From Homarus americanus (lineage: Eukaryota > Arthropoda > Malacostraca > Decapoda > Nephropidae): DNA of 64,000 nucleotides. The DNA is taken from the NCBI RefSeq assembly GCF_018991925.1, contig NW_024737068.1, positions 2,977,353 to 3,041,352 on the forward strand. The letters run 5' to 3'. The position numbers and the translations under genes were made by a program. Below the pieces are notes generated by a model that was given only the letters and a program-made list of their open reading frames with translations, had not been told where the DNA came from and did no database searches. Positions 1 through 13,600 of the stretch are shown piece by piece (within the stretch, counting starts at the first letter, position 1; every line of letters starts with the position of its first letter).

Positions 1-29
1 CGGGCAGGGCGGGGCAGGGCGGGGCAGGG
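1..29. repeat. G-rich short tandem repeat at window edge
   Basis: Three tandem copies of a GGGCAGGGCG-like 10-mer, cut by the window edge. Runs of three or more G at short spacing could fold as a G-quadruplex. No gene is attached to it. Confidence 0.7.
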
Positions 30-404
30 ATGGGAGGAAGGGTAAGGAGGGTGAGGTGAGGACTAGGACAGGGAGGAGGATGTAGGTTAAAAGACATGTT
101 AAGTTATAACAGTTAGTACAGACACCGCTTTCATCACTGAAACACAATTTCTACATTCAACACTGACCAACAATCAAACTGCACTTGGGCTACTGAGAAT
201 GTCACAGATCGCGGGGGACACTGAGAAATCACGTTAAGCACTGAACATATTTCTAGAAAAAATTCGCGCATACCACGACGAGAGACATTTACTTGAGCTG
301 TAACGGTGACAAACTAGGACACTTTTCACGCTACTATGCAGGAACTCCTTATCACGTACTTTCGAACAATACTCAAACAACGAACCAGGTGTTATGGCTA
401 AATG

Positions 405-643
405 AGGGAGGGCATGGGTTTACGTTAAGTACACTGTTACCAATAACAAGGGACGAGGAGGGCGTGAGTTAACGCTATAGTACGCTGCCATCAATATAAT
501 GTTACGAATGCAACCACCCTTGTACTGCCTGCTTCGTCAAGATAGTTACGAGATTACTTCAAAATATTCTAACTATCACTGTACTGAACACTAAAGGGAA
601 GAGGCGTGAGTTTTACGTTACGTGCGCTGCCACCATTGTAATG
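405..643. repeat. Three degenerate copies of a ~45-bp motif
   Basis: Segments near 405-448, 452-500 and 596-643 share a purine-rich start (GAGGGCGTGAGTT or close), then an ACGTTA-like stretch, then GTACRCTGCCAYCA-like sequence. Spacing is uneven, so this is an old dispersed duplication and not a tidy tandem array. It was seen by eye only. Confidence 0.45.
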
Positions 644-1404
644 AGACAAAACTCAGAAGAAATAGATTACATATAGGTAGAATATTGATAGTATAAGATT
701 ATAAAAGAGGGGAAGATTTTGGTAGCGTGGCCGTGATAGTTATTTACACTGTCAATACACTTATCTTATCTTATATATGTCAATACACATCTATTACGTC
801 TTAAGGGCGACTTCTCAAAAACCGCTTCGTTGCAACTCTTTATTAATTACGAACATGACATGGACACATTAATAACACCTTCTATTGAAGTTACTAGGAC
901 ATTATGTTTACGTTACTAGGACATCATATTACGTTACTAGACACTCTGATTCTCGGGCACGAACATGAAATGAATACACTTCCCACGTAAGTCACTCGTC
1001 CCATGGAAAGCTCTGACAAAAACTCACGTGACCTGGGGAAGGCCTAGCAGGGAGACTGCTTAGCTGGAACACTGGTGTCGGGAGGGCGACTGCTTAGCTG
1101 GGACACCGGAGGGAAGTCAGGGAGGGAAGTCCTGCATGACTCTCCTCCCGTGAGCGGGACTCGGCTGTGGTGAACCTCCTCCTCCGATCCCTGTGTGTCT
1201 CTGTGTCTGACTCCCTCTCGCCGCTCCCCTGAGGGAGGGCTAGGAGCGGGACTCGGGACGTGGTAGCTGGCCCTTCTTGGTTACAAGACACACTCTCTCT
1301 CTGTCTCTCTCTGGGCGGAGGGAGGACTAGGACGTCCTATATATTGGGAGGCCAGCCGTCAGGTTGAGCTGATTGGGGGGGGGGGGCGGCGAAGGGTCTC
1401 CTTA

Positions 1405-1627
1405 CATTTGCCCTCGCTAATGTAGGGTCAGGTCTGGACTTCTTCTGCGGTGTAGGTTATTGTGTATATTGGGAGAGAGTCGGCCGGTACCTTCTTACAT
1501 GTTTGTTGGGGCCGTGTGACATGGGAGGGGAGCCTGGCTGATTTATAACCCTTGGTCAGCCGCGAGTTACCCTACACTTGACCCCCCTAATGTCGGGTCA
1601 AGTCTGGACTGTTTCTGAGATGTAAGC
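1405..1627. repeat. Imperfect direct repeat pair bordering the array
   Basis: Two ~60-bp segments about 160 bp apart share CTAATGTMGGGTCARGTCTG followed by GACTKYTTCTG. They end about 25 bp before the 21-bp minisatellite starts, so they mark the last non-array sequence on the left. Confidence 0.5.
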
Positions 1628-1652
1628 TGTGGTCTGACAACCCATCACTACA

Positions 1653-4600
1653 CGTGGTTGTTATAATCATAGTCGTGGTTATTATATTCATGTTCGTGGT
1701 TGCGAAAATCATAATCGTGGTTGTTATAATCGTGGTCGTGGTTGTTATAATTATATTCATGGTTGTTATAATCATGGTCGTGGTTGTATAATCATGATAT
1801 TAAGTGTCGGTCGTGGTTGGTATAATCCTGTTATATTCTTGGTCGTGGTTGTTATAATCATAATCGTGGTTGTTATAATCGTGGTCGTGGTTGTTATAAT
1901 TACATTCATGATTGTTATAATCATGGTCGTGAGTGTTATAATCATGGTCGTGGTTGTTATAATCATAGCCGTGGTTGTTATAATCAATGTCGTGGTTGTT
2001 ATAATGATGGTCGTGGTTGTTATAATGAGGGTCGTGGTTGTTATAATCATGGTCGTGGTTGTTATAATCATGATCGTGGATGTTATATTCATGGTCGTGG
2101 TTGTTATAATCATAATCGTGGTTGTTATAATCATAATCGTAGTTGTTATAATCGTGGTCGTGGTTGTTATAATTATATTCATGTTTGTTATAATGATGGT
2201 CGTGGTTGTTATAATGATGGTCGTGGTTGTTATAATGATGGTCGTGGTTGTTATAATTATATTCGTGGTTGCTATTATCATATTCGTGGTTGTAATCATG
2301 GTCGTGCTTGTTATAATCATTGGCGTGGTTGTTATAATTATTGTCGTGGTTGTTGTAATCATAGTCGTGATTGTTATAATCATGGTCGTGGTTGTTATAA
2401 TCATATTCGAGGATGTTATAATCATGGGCGTGGTTGTTATAATCATAGTCGTGGTTGTTATAATCATGGTCGTGAATGTTATAATCATGGTGGTGGTTGT
2501 TATAATCATAGTCGTGGTTGTTAAAATCATATTCGAGGTTGTTATAATCATGGGCGTGGTTGTTATAATCATATTCGTGGTTGGTGTAATCATGGTCATG
2601 GTTATTATATTCATGGTCGTGGTTGTTATAATCATAGTCGTGGTTGTTATAATCATAGTCGTTTGTATTATATTCATGGTCGTCGTTGTTATAATCATAA
2701 TCGTGGTTGTTTTCATCATAGTCGTGGTTTTTATAATCATGGTCATAAGTGTTATAATCATGGTCGTGGTTGTTATTATCATATTCGTGGTTGTTATATT
2801 CATGGTCGTGGTTGTTATAATCATAATCGTGGTTGTTGTAATCATGGTCGTGGGTGTTATAATCATGTTCGTGGTTGTTATAATTATTGTCGTGGTTGTT
2901 ATAATCATAGTCGTGGTTGTTATAATCATGGTCGTGGTTGTTATAATCATGGTCATTATTGTTATAATCATGGCCGTGAGTGTTATAATCATGGTCGAGG
3001 AGGTTATAATCATATTCGTGTTTGTTATTATCATATTCGTGGTTGGTGTAATCATGGTCGTGGTTATTATATTCATGGTCGTGGTTGTTATAATCATAGT
3101 CGTGGTTGTTATAATCATAGTCGTGGTTATTATATTCATGGTCGTGGTTGTTATAATCATAGTCGTGGTTGTTATAATCATGGTCGTGGTTGTTATAATC
3201 ATGGTTGTGGTTGTTATAATCATAGCCGTGGTTGTTATAATCAATGTCGTGGTTGTTATAATCATAGTCGTGGTTATTATATGCATGGTCGTGGTTGTTA
3301 TAATCATAGTCGTGGTTGTTATAATCATGGTCGTGGTTGTTATAATGATGGGCGTGGTTGTTATAATCATGGTCGTTGTTGTTTTAATCATGATCGTGGT
3401 TGTTATATTCATGATCGTGGTTGTTATAATCATAAACGTGGTTGTTATAATCGTGGTCGTGGTTGTTATAATTATATTCATGGTTGTTATAATCATGGTT
3501 GTGGTTGTTATAATCATGGTCGTAGTAGTTATAATCATAGTCGTGTTTGTTATAATCATGGTCGTGAGTGTTATAATTATGGTCGTGGTTGTTATTATCT
3601 TATTCGTGGTTGTTATATTCATGGTCGTGATTGTTATAATCATAATCGTGGTTGTTGTAATCATTTTCGTGGTTGTTATAATCATGTTCGTGGTTGTTAT
3701 AATTATTGTCGTGGTTGTTATAATCATAGTCATGGTTGTTATAATCATGGTCGTGGTTGTTATATTCATGGTCGTGGTTGTTATAATCATAATCGTGGTT
3801 GCTATAATCATGGTCGTTGTTGTTATAATTATATTCGTGGTTGTTATAATCATGGTTGTGGTTGTTATAATCATGGTCGTGGTTGTTATATTCTTGATCG
3901 TGGTTGTTATAATCATGGACGTGGTTGTTATAATCATGATCGTGGTTGTTATATTCATTGTCGTGGTTGTTATAATCATAATCGTGGTTGTTATATTCAT
4001 GGTCGTGGTTGTTATAATCATAATCGTGGTTGTTATAATCGTGATCGTGGTTGTTATAATTATATTCATGGTTGTTATAATCATGGTCGTGGTTGTTATA
4101 ATCATGGTCGTGCTTGTTATAATCATTGGCGTGGTTGTTATAATCATAGTCGTGGTTGTTAAGATCATATTCGAGGTTGTTATAATCATGGGCGTGGTTG
4201 TTATAATCATAGTCGAGGTTGTTATAATCATGGTCGTGAGTGTTATAATCATGGTCGTGGTTGTTATATTCATGGTCGTGCTTGTTATAATTATAGTCGT
4301 GGTTGTTATAATCATAGTCGTGGTTGTTAAAATCATATGCGTGGTTGTTAAAATCATGTTCGAGGTTGTTATAATCATAGTCGTGGTTGTTATAATCATG
4401 GTCGTGAGTGTTATAATCATGGTCGTGGTTGTTATATTCATGGTCGTGGTTGTTATAATCATGGTCGTGGTTGTTATAATTATAGCCGTGGTTGTTATAA
4501 TCAATGTCGTGGTTGTTATATTCATGGACGTGGTTGTTATAATCATAATCGTGGTTGTTATAATCGTGGTCGTGGTTGTTATAATTATATTCAAGGTTGT

Positions 4601-7600
4601 TATAATCATGGTCGTGGTTGTTATAATCATGGTCGTGGTTGTTATAATCATAGCTGTGGTTGTTATAATCATGGTCGTGAGTGTTATAATCATGGTCGTG
4701 GTTGTTATTATCATATTCGTTGTTGTTATAATCATTGTCGTGGTTGTTATAATTATTATCGTGGTTGTTATAACCATAGTCTTGGTTGTTATAATCGTAG
4801 CCGTGGTTGTTATAATCAATGTCGTGGTTGTTATAATCATAGTCGTGGTTATTATATTCATGGTCGGGGTTGTTATAATCATAGTCGTGGTTGTTATAAT
4901 CATGGTCGTGGTTGTTATAATGATGGTCGTGGTTGTTTTATTCATGGTTGTGGTTGTTATAATCATAATCGTGGTTGTTATAATCGTGGTCGTGGTTGTT
5001 ATAATTATATTCATGGTTGTTATGTTCATGGTCGTGGTTGTTATAGTCATGGTCGTGGTTGTTATAATCATAGTCGTGGTTGTTATAATCATGGTCGTGA
5101 GTGTTATAATCATGGTCGTGGTTGTCATTATTATATTCGTGGTTGTTATAATCATTTTCGTGGTTGTTATAATCATAGTCGTGATTGTCATAATCATGGT
5201 CGTGTTTGTTATAATCATAACCGTGGTTGTTATAATCATGGTTGTCGTTGTTATAATCATGGTCGTGGCTGTTATAATCATGGTCGTGGTTGTTATATTC
5301 ATGGTCGTGGTTGTTATAATCATAGTCGTGGTTGTTATAATCATGGTCGTGGTTGTTATAATCATGTTCGTGGTTGTTATAATCATGGTCGTGGTTGTTA
5401 TAATCATGGTCGTGGTTGTTATAATCATGATCGTGGTTCTTATATTCATGGTCGTGGTTGTTTTCATCATAGTCGTGGTTGTTATGATCGTGGTCGTGGT
5501 TGTTATAATGATGGTCGCGGTTGTTATAATGATGGTCGTGGTTATTATATTCATGGTCGTGGTTGTTATAATCATAGTCGTGGTTGTTATAATGATGGTC
5601 GTGGTTGTTATAATGATGGTCGTTGTTGTTATAATCATGGTCGTGGTTGTTATTATCATAATCGTGGTTGTTATATTCATTGTCGTGGTTGTTATAATCA
5701 TAATCGTGGTTGTTATAATCGTGGTCGTGGTTGTTATAATTATATGCATGGTTGTTATAATCATGGTCGTGGTTGTTATCATCATGGTCGTGAATGTTAT
5801 AATCATTGTCGTGGTTATTATCATATGCATGGTTGTTGTAATAATGGTCGTGGTTGTTATAATCATGGTCGTGGTTGTTTTCATCATAGTCGTGGTTGTT
5901 ATAATAATGGTCGAGGTTGTTTTCATCATAGTCGTGGTTGTTATAATCATGGTCGTTGTTTTTATAATCATAGTCGTGGTTGTTATATTCATGGTCGTGC
6001 TTGTTATATTCATGGTAGTCCTTGTTATAACCACATTCGTGGTTGTTATAATCATAATCGTGGTTGTTATAATCGTGGTCGTGGTTGTTATAATTATATT
6101 CATGGTTGTTATAATCATGGTCGTGGTTGTTATAATGATGGTCGTGGTTGTTATAATCATGGTCGTGGTTATTATATTTATGGTCGTGGTTGCTATAATC
6201 ATAGTCGTGGTTGTTATAATCATGGTCGTGGTTGTTATAATCATGATCGTGGTTGTTATTTTCATGGTCGTGGTTGTTGTAATCATAGTCGTGGTTGCTA
6301 TTATCATAGTCGTGGTTGTTATAATCATGGCCGTGAGTGTTATAATCATGGTCGAGGTTGTTATAATCATATTCGTGGTTGTTATAATCTGGTGGTTGTT
6401 ATATTCTTGGTCGTGGTTGTTATAATCATAATCGTGGTTGTTATAATCGTGGTCGTGGTTGTTATAATTATATTCATGGTTGTTATAATCATGGTCGTGT
6501 TTGTTATAATCATGGTCGTGGTTGTTTTCATCATAGTCGTGGTTGTTATAATCATGGTCGTGGTTTTTATAATCATATTCATGGTTGTTATATTCATGGT
6601 CGTGCTTGTTATATTCATGGTAGCCCTTGTTATAACCACATTCGTGGTTGTTATAATCATGGTCGTGGTTCTTATAATCATGTTCATGGTTGTTATAAGT
6701 ATTGTCGTGGTAGTTATAATCATAGTCGTGGTTGTTATAATCATAGTCGTGGTTGTTATATTCATGGTCGTGCTTGTTATATTCATTGTAGTCCTTGTTA
6801 TAACCACATTCGTGGTTGTTATCATCATTGTCGTGGTTGTTATAAGCATGATCGTGGTTGTTATAAGTATTGTTGTGGTTGTTATAATCATAGTCGTGGT
6901 TGTTATATTCATGGTCGTGGTTGTTATATTCATGGTCGTGGTTGTTATAATCATGATCGTGGTTGTTATAATCATAGTCGTGGATGTTATAATTATATTC
7001 GTGGTTGCTATAATCATGGTCGTGGTTGTTAAAATCATGGTCGTGGTTGTTTTAATCATGGTCGTTGTTGTTATAATCATGGTCGTGGTTGTTTTAATCA
7101 TGGTCGTGGTTGTTATAATCATGGTCGTGGTTGTTATAATCATGATCGTGGTTGTTATATTCATGGTCGTTGTTTTTATATTCATGGTCGTGGTTGTTAT
7201 AATCATGATCGTGGTTGTTATAATCATGGTCGTGGATGTTATAATTATATTCATGGTTGTTATAATCATGGTCGTGGTTGTTATAATCATGGTAGTCCTT
7301 GTTATAACCATATTCGTGGTTGTTATAATCATGGTCGTGTTTGTTATAATCATGTTCGTGGTTGTTATAAGTATTGTTGTGGTTGTTATAATCATAGTCG
7401 TGGTTGTTATATTCATGGTCGTGGTTGTTATATTCATGGTCGTGGTTGTTATAATCATGATCGTGGTTGTCATAATCATAGTCGTGGATGTTATAATTAT
7501 ATTCGTGGTTGCTATAATCATGGTCGTGGTTGTTAAAATCATGGTCGTGGTTGTTTTAATCATGGTCGTTGTTGTTATAATCATGGTCGTGGTTGTTTTA

Positions 7601-10600
7601 ATCATGGTCGTGGTTGTTATAATCATGGTCGTGGTTGTTATAATCATGATCGTGGTTGTTATATTCATGGTCGTTGTTTTTATATCCTTGGTCGTGGTTG
7701 TTATAATCATGATCGTGGTTGTTATAATCATGGTCGTGGATGTTATAATTATATTCTTGGTTGTTATAATCATGGCCGTGGTTGTTTTAATCTGGGTCGT
7801 GGTTGTTATAATCATAGCTGTGGTTGTTATAATCATGGTCGTGAGTGTTATAATCATGGTCGTGGTTGTTATTATCATATTCGTTGTTGTTATAATCATT
7901 GTCGTGGTTGTTATAATTATTGTCGTGGTTGTTATATCCATAGTCGTGGTTGTTATAATCATGGTCGTGGTTGTTATAATCATGGTCATGGTTGTTATAA
8001 TTGTAGCCGTGGTTGTTATAATCAATGTCGTGGTTGTTATAATCATAGTTGTGGTTATTATATTCATGGTCGGGGTTGTTATAATCATAGTCGTGGTTGT
8101 TATAATCATGGTCGTGGTTGTTATAATCATGGTCGTGGTTGTTATATTTATAGTTGTGGTTGTTATAATCATAATCGTGGTTGTTATAATCGTGGTCGTG
8201 GTTGTTATAATCATGGTTGTGGTTGTTATAATCATGGTCGTGGCTGTTATAATCATGGTCGTGGTTGTTATATTCATGGTCGTGGTTGTTATAATCATAG
8301 TCGTGGTTGTTATAATCATGGTCGTGGTTGTTATAATCATGGTCGTGGTTGTTATAATCATGGTCGTGGTTGTTATAATCATGATCGTGGTTCTTATATT
8401 CATGGTCGTGATTGTTTTCATTATATTCGTTGTTGTTATAATGATGGTCGTGGTTGTTATAATCATAGTCGTGGTTGTTATATTCATGGTTGTGGTTGTT
8501 ATAATCATAGTCGTGGTTGTGATGATAGTCGTGGTTGTTATAATCATAGTCGTGGTTGTTATACTCATTTTCGTGCTTGTTATAATCATAATCGTGGTTG
8601 TTATAATCATGGTCGTGGTTGTTATAATCATAGTCGTGGTTGTTATAATCATGGGCTTGGTTGTTATAATCATGGTCGTCGTTGTTATAATCTAGGTCGT
8701 GATTGCTATAATCATAGTCGTGGTTGTTATAATCATGGTCTTGGATTTTATAATCATAGTCGTGGTTGTTATAATCATAGTCGTGGTTGTTGTAATCAAG
8801 GTCGTGGTTGTTATATTTATGGTCGTGGTTGTTATAATCATAGTCGTGGTTGTTTTAATAATGGTGTGTGGTTGTTATAGTCATGTTCGTGGTTGTTATA
8901 ATCATGATCGTGGTTGTTATATTCATGGTCGTGGTTGTTGTAATCATAGTCGTGGTTGCTATTATCATAGTCGTGGTTGTTATAATCATGGTCGTGAGTG
9001 TTATAATCATGGTCGAGGTTGTTATAATCATATTCGTGGTTGTTATAATCTGGGTCGTGGTTGTTATATTCATGGTCGTAGTTGTTATAATCATAATCGT
9101 GGTTGTTATAATCGTGGTCGTGGTTGTTATAATTATATTCATGGTTGTTATAATCATGGTCGTGGTTGTTATAATCATGGTCGTGGTGGTTTTCATCATA
9201 GTCGTGGTTGTTATAATCATGGTCGTGGTTTTTATAATCATACTCGTGGTTGTTATATTCATGGTCGTGCTTGTTATATTCATGGTAGCCCTTGTTATAA
9301 CCACATTCGTGGTTGTTATAATCATGGTCGTGGTTGTTATAATCATAGTCGTGGTTGTTATAATCATAGTCGTGGTAGTTATATTCATGGTCGTGCTTGT
9401 TATATTCATGGTAGTCCTTGTTATAACCATATTCGTGGTTGTTATAATCATTGTCGTGTTTGTTATAATCATGTTCGTGGTTGTTATAAGTATTGTTGTG
9501 GTTGTTATAATCATAGTCGTGGTTGTTATATTCATGGTCGTGGTTGTTATATTCATGGTCGTGGTTGTTATAATCATGATCGTGGTTGTCATAATCATAG
9601 TCGTGGATGTTATAATTATATTCGTGGTTGCTATAATCATGGTCGTGGTTGTTAAAATCATGGTCGTTGTTGTTTTAATCATGGTCGTTGTTGTATAATC
9701 ATGGTCGTGGTTGTTTTAATCATGGTCGTGGTTGTTATAATCATAGTCGTGGTTGTTATAATCATGATCGTGGTTGTTATATTCATGGTCGTTGTTTTTA
9801 TATCCTTGGTCGTGGTTGTTATAATCATGGTCGTAGATGTTATAATTATATTCGTGGTTGTTAAAATCATGGCCGTGGTTGTTTTAATCTGGGTCGTGGT
9901 TGTTATAATCATAGCTGTGGTTGTTATAATCATGGTCGTGAGTGTTATAATCATGGTCGGGGTTGTTATTATCATATTCGTTGTTGTTATAATCATTGTC
10001 GTGGTTGTTATAATTATTGTCGTGGTTGTTATATCCATAGTCGTGGTTGTTATAATCATGGTCGTGGTTGTTATAATCATGGTCATGGTTGTTATAATTG
10101 TAGCCGTGGTTGTTATAATCAATGTCGTGGTTGTTATAATCATAGTCTTGGTTATTATATTCATGGTCGGGGTTGTTATAATCATAGTCGTGGTTGTTAT
10201 AATCATGGTCGTGGTTGTTATAATGATGGTCGTGGTTGTTATATTTATAGTTGTGGTTGTTATAATCATAATCGTGGTTGTTATAATCGTGGTCGTGGTT
10301 ATTATAATCTTGGTCGTGGTTGTTATAATCATAGTCGTGGTTGTTATAATCATGGGCTTGGTTGTTATAATCATGGTCGTCGTTGTTATAATCTAGGTCG
10401 TGATTGCTATAATCATAGTCGTGGTTGTTATAATCATGGTCTTGGATTTTATAATCATAGTCGTGGTTGTTATAATCATAGGTCGTGGTTCTTATAATCA
10501 TGGTCGTGGTTGTTATAATCATATTCGTGATTGTTATAATCATGTCGTGGTTGTTATATTCATGTCGTGGTTGTTATAATCATAATCGTGGTTGTTATAA

Positions 10601-13600
10601 TCGTGGTCGTGGTTGTTATAATCATAGTTGTTGATATAATTATGGTCGTGTTGTTATAATCATGGTCCGTGGTTGTTATGGTCGTGGTTGTTATAATCAT
10701 AGTCGTGGTTGTGATCAAAGTCGTGGTTGTTATAATCATAGTAGTGGTTGTTATACTCATTTTCGTGCTTGTTATAATCATGGGCGTGGTTCTTATAATC
10801 ATGGTCGTGGTTGTTATAATCATGGTCGTGGTTGTTATAATCATGGTCGTCGTTTGTTATAATCTAGGTCGTGATTGCTATAATCATAGTCGTGGATGTT
10901 ATAATCATGGTCTTGGATTTTATAATCATAGTCGTGGTTGTTAGAATCATAGTCGTGGTTGTTGTAATCATGGGCGTCGGTTGTTATATTTATGGTCGTG
11001 GTTGTTATAATCATAGTCGTGGTTGTTTTAATAATGATGGTGTGTGGTTGTTATAGTAATGTTCGTGGTTGTTATAATCATAGTCGTGGTTGTTATAATC
11101 ATGGTCGTGGTTGTTATAATCATATTCTGGTTGTTATAATCATAGTCGTGGTTGTTATAATCAAGGTTGTGTTGTTATAATAATGGTCGTGGTTGTTATA
11201 ATCATGGTCGTGGTTGTTTTAATCATGATCGTGGTTGTTATATTCATGGTCGAGGTTGTTATAATTATATTCATGGTTGTTATATTCATGGTCGTGGTTG
11301 TTATAGTCATGGTCTTGGTTGTTATAATCATAGTCGTGGTTGTTATAATCATGGTCGTGAGTGTTATAATTATGGTCGTGGTTGTCATTATTATATTCGT
11401 GGTTGTTGTAATCATGGTCGTGGTTGTTATAATCATGTTCGTGGTTGTTATAATTATTGTCGTGGCTGTTATAATCATAGTCGTGATTGTCATAATCATG
11501 GTCGTGGTTGTTATAATCATGGTCGTGGTTGTTATAATCATGGTCGTCGTTGTTATAATCATGATCGTGGTTCTTATATTCATGGTCGTGGTTGTTTTCA
11601 TCATAGTCGTGGTTGTTATAATGATGGCCGTGGTTGTTATAATGATGGTCGTGGTTGTTATAATGATGGTCGTGGTTATTATATTAATGGTCTTGTTTGT
11701 TATAATCATAGTCGTGGTTGTTATAATGATGGTCGTGGTTGTTATAATGATGGTCGTGGTTGTTATAATTATTGTCGTGGTTGTTATAATCATAGTCGCG
11801 ATTGTCATAATCATGGTCGTGGTTGTTATAATCATGGTCGTGGTTGTTATAATCATGGTCGTGGTTGTTATAATCATGATCGTGGTTCTTATATTCATGG
11901 TCGTGGTTGTTTTAATCATAATCGTGGTTGTTATAATCGTGGTCGTGGTTGATATAATTATATCCATGGTTGTTATATTCATGGTCGTGGTTGTTATAGT
12001 CATGGTCGTGGTTGTTATAATCATAGTCGTGGTTGTCATAATCATGGTCGTGGTTGTTATAATCATAGTCGTGGTTGTTATAATCATGGTCGTGGTTGTT
12101 ATAATGATAGTCGTGATTGTCATAATCATGGTCGTGGTTGTTATAATCATAGTCGTGGTTGTTATAATCATGGTCGTGGTTGTTATAATTATGGTCGTGG
12201 CTGTTATAATCATGGTCGTGGTTGTTATATTCATGGTCGTGGTTATTATAATCATAGTCGTGGTTGTTATAATCATGGTCGTGGTTGTTATAATCATGGT
12301 CGTGAGTGTTATAATCATGGTCCTGGTTGTCATTATTATATTCGTGGTTGTTGTAATCATGGTCGTGGTTGTTATAATCATAGTGGTTGTTATAATCGTG
12401 GTCGTGGTTGTTATAATCATATAATCATAGTCGTGGTTGTTATAATCATGGTCGTGGTTGTTATAATCATGGTCGTGCTTGTTATTATCATGGTCGTGGT
12501 TGTTATAATCATGGTGTGTGTTATTATAATCATGGTCGTGGTTGTTATAATCATAGTCGTGGTTGTTATAATCATGGTCGTGGTTGTTATAATCATGTCG
12601 TAGTTGTTATAATCATGGTCGTGGTTGCTAAAATCATGGTCGTGGTTGTTTTGATCATGGTCGTTGTTGTTATAATGATGTCGTGGTTGTTAATTAGTGG
12701 TTGTTATAATCATAGTCGTGGTTGTTATAATCATGGTCGTGGTTGTTATAATCATAGTCGTGGTTGTTATAATCATGGTCGTGCATGTTATAATTATATT
12801 CGTGGTTGTTATAATCATGGTCGTGGTTGTTATAATCTGGGTCGTGGTTGTTATAATCATGGTCGTGGTTGTTATAATCTTGGTCGTGGTTGTTATAATC
12901 ATAGTCGTGGTTGTTATAATCATGATCGTGGTTCTTATATTCATGGTCGTGGTTGTTTTCATCATAGTCGTGGTTGTTATAATGATGGTCGTGGTTGTTA
13001 TAATCATAGTCGTGGTTGTTATATTCATGGTCGTGGTTGTTATAATCATAGTCGTGGTTGTGATCATAGTCGTGGTTGTTATAATCATAGTCGTGGTTGT
13101 TATACTCATTTGCGTGCTTGTTATAATCATGGTCGTGGTTCTTATAATCATGGTCGTGGTTGTTATAATCAAAGTCGTGGTTATGATCATAGTCGTGGTT
13201 GTTATAATCATAGTCGTGGTTCTTATAATCATGGTCGTGGTTGTTATAATCATGGTCGTCGTTGTTATAATCTAGGTCGTGATTGCTATAATCATAGTCG
13301 TGGTTGTTAGAATCATAGTCGTGGTTGTTGTAATCATGGTCGTGGTTGTTATATTTATGGTCGTGGTTGTTATAATCATAGTCGTGGTTGTTTTAATCAT
13401 GGTGTGTGGTTGTTATAGTCATGTTCGTGGTTGTTATAATCATAGTCGTGGTTGTTATAATCATGGTCGTGGTTGTTATAATCATATTCTGGTTGTTATA
13501 ATCATAGTCGTGGTTTTTATAATCAAGGTTGTGGTTGTTATATTCATGGTCGTGGATGTTATAATCGTGGTCGTGGTTGTTTTAATCATGATCGTGGTTG

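Larger units (their letters stand above)
30..1652. other. Non-coding flank left of the minisatellite
   Basis: I see no supportable gene here. The ORFs are short and lack recognisable domains. A 12-base poly-G run lies at 1375-1386. Two sets of degenerate direct repeats (see 405-643 and 1405-1627) are the only structure I could find. Confidence 0.6.
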
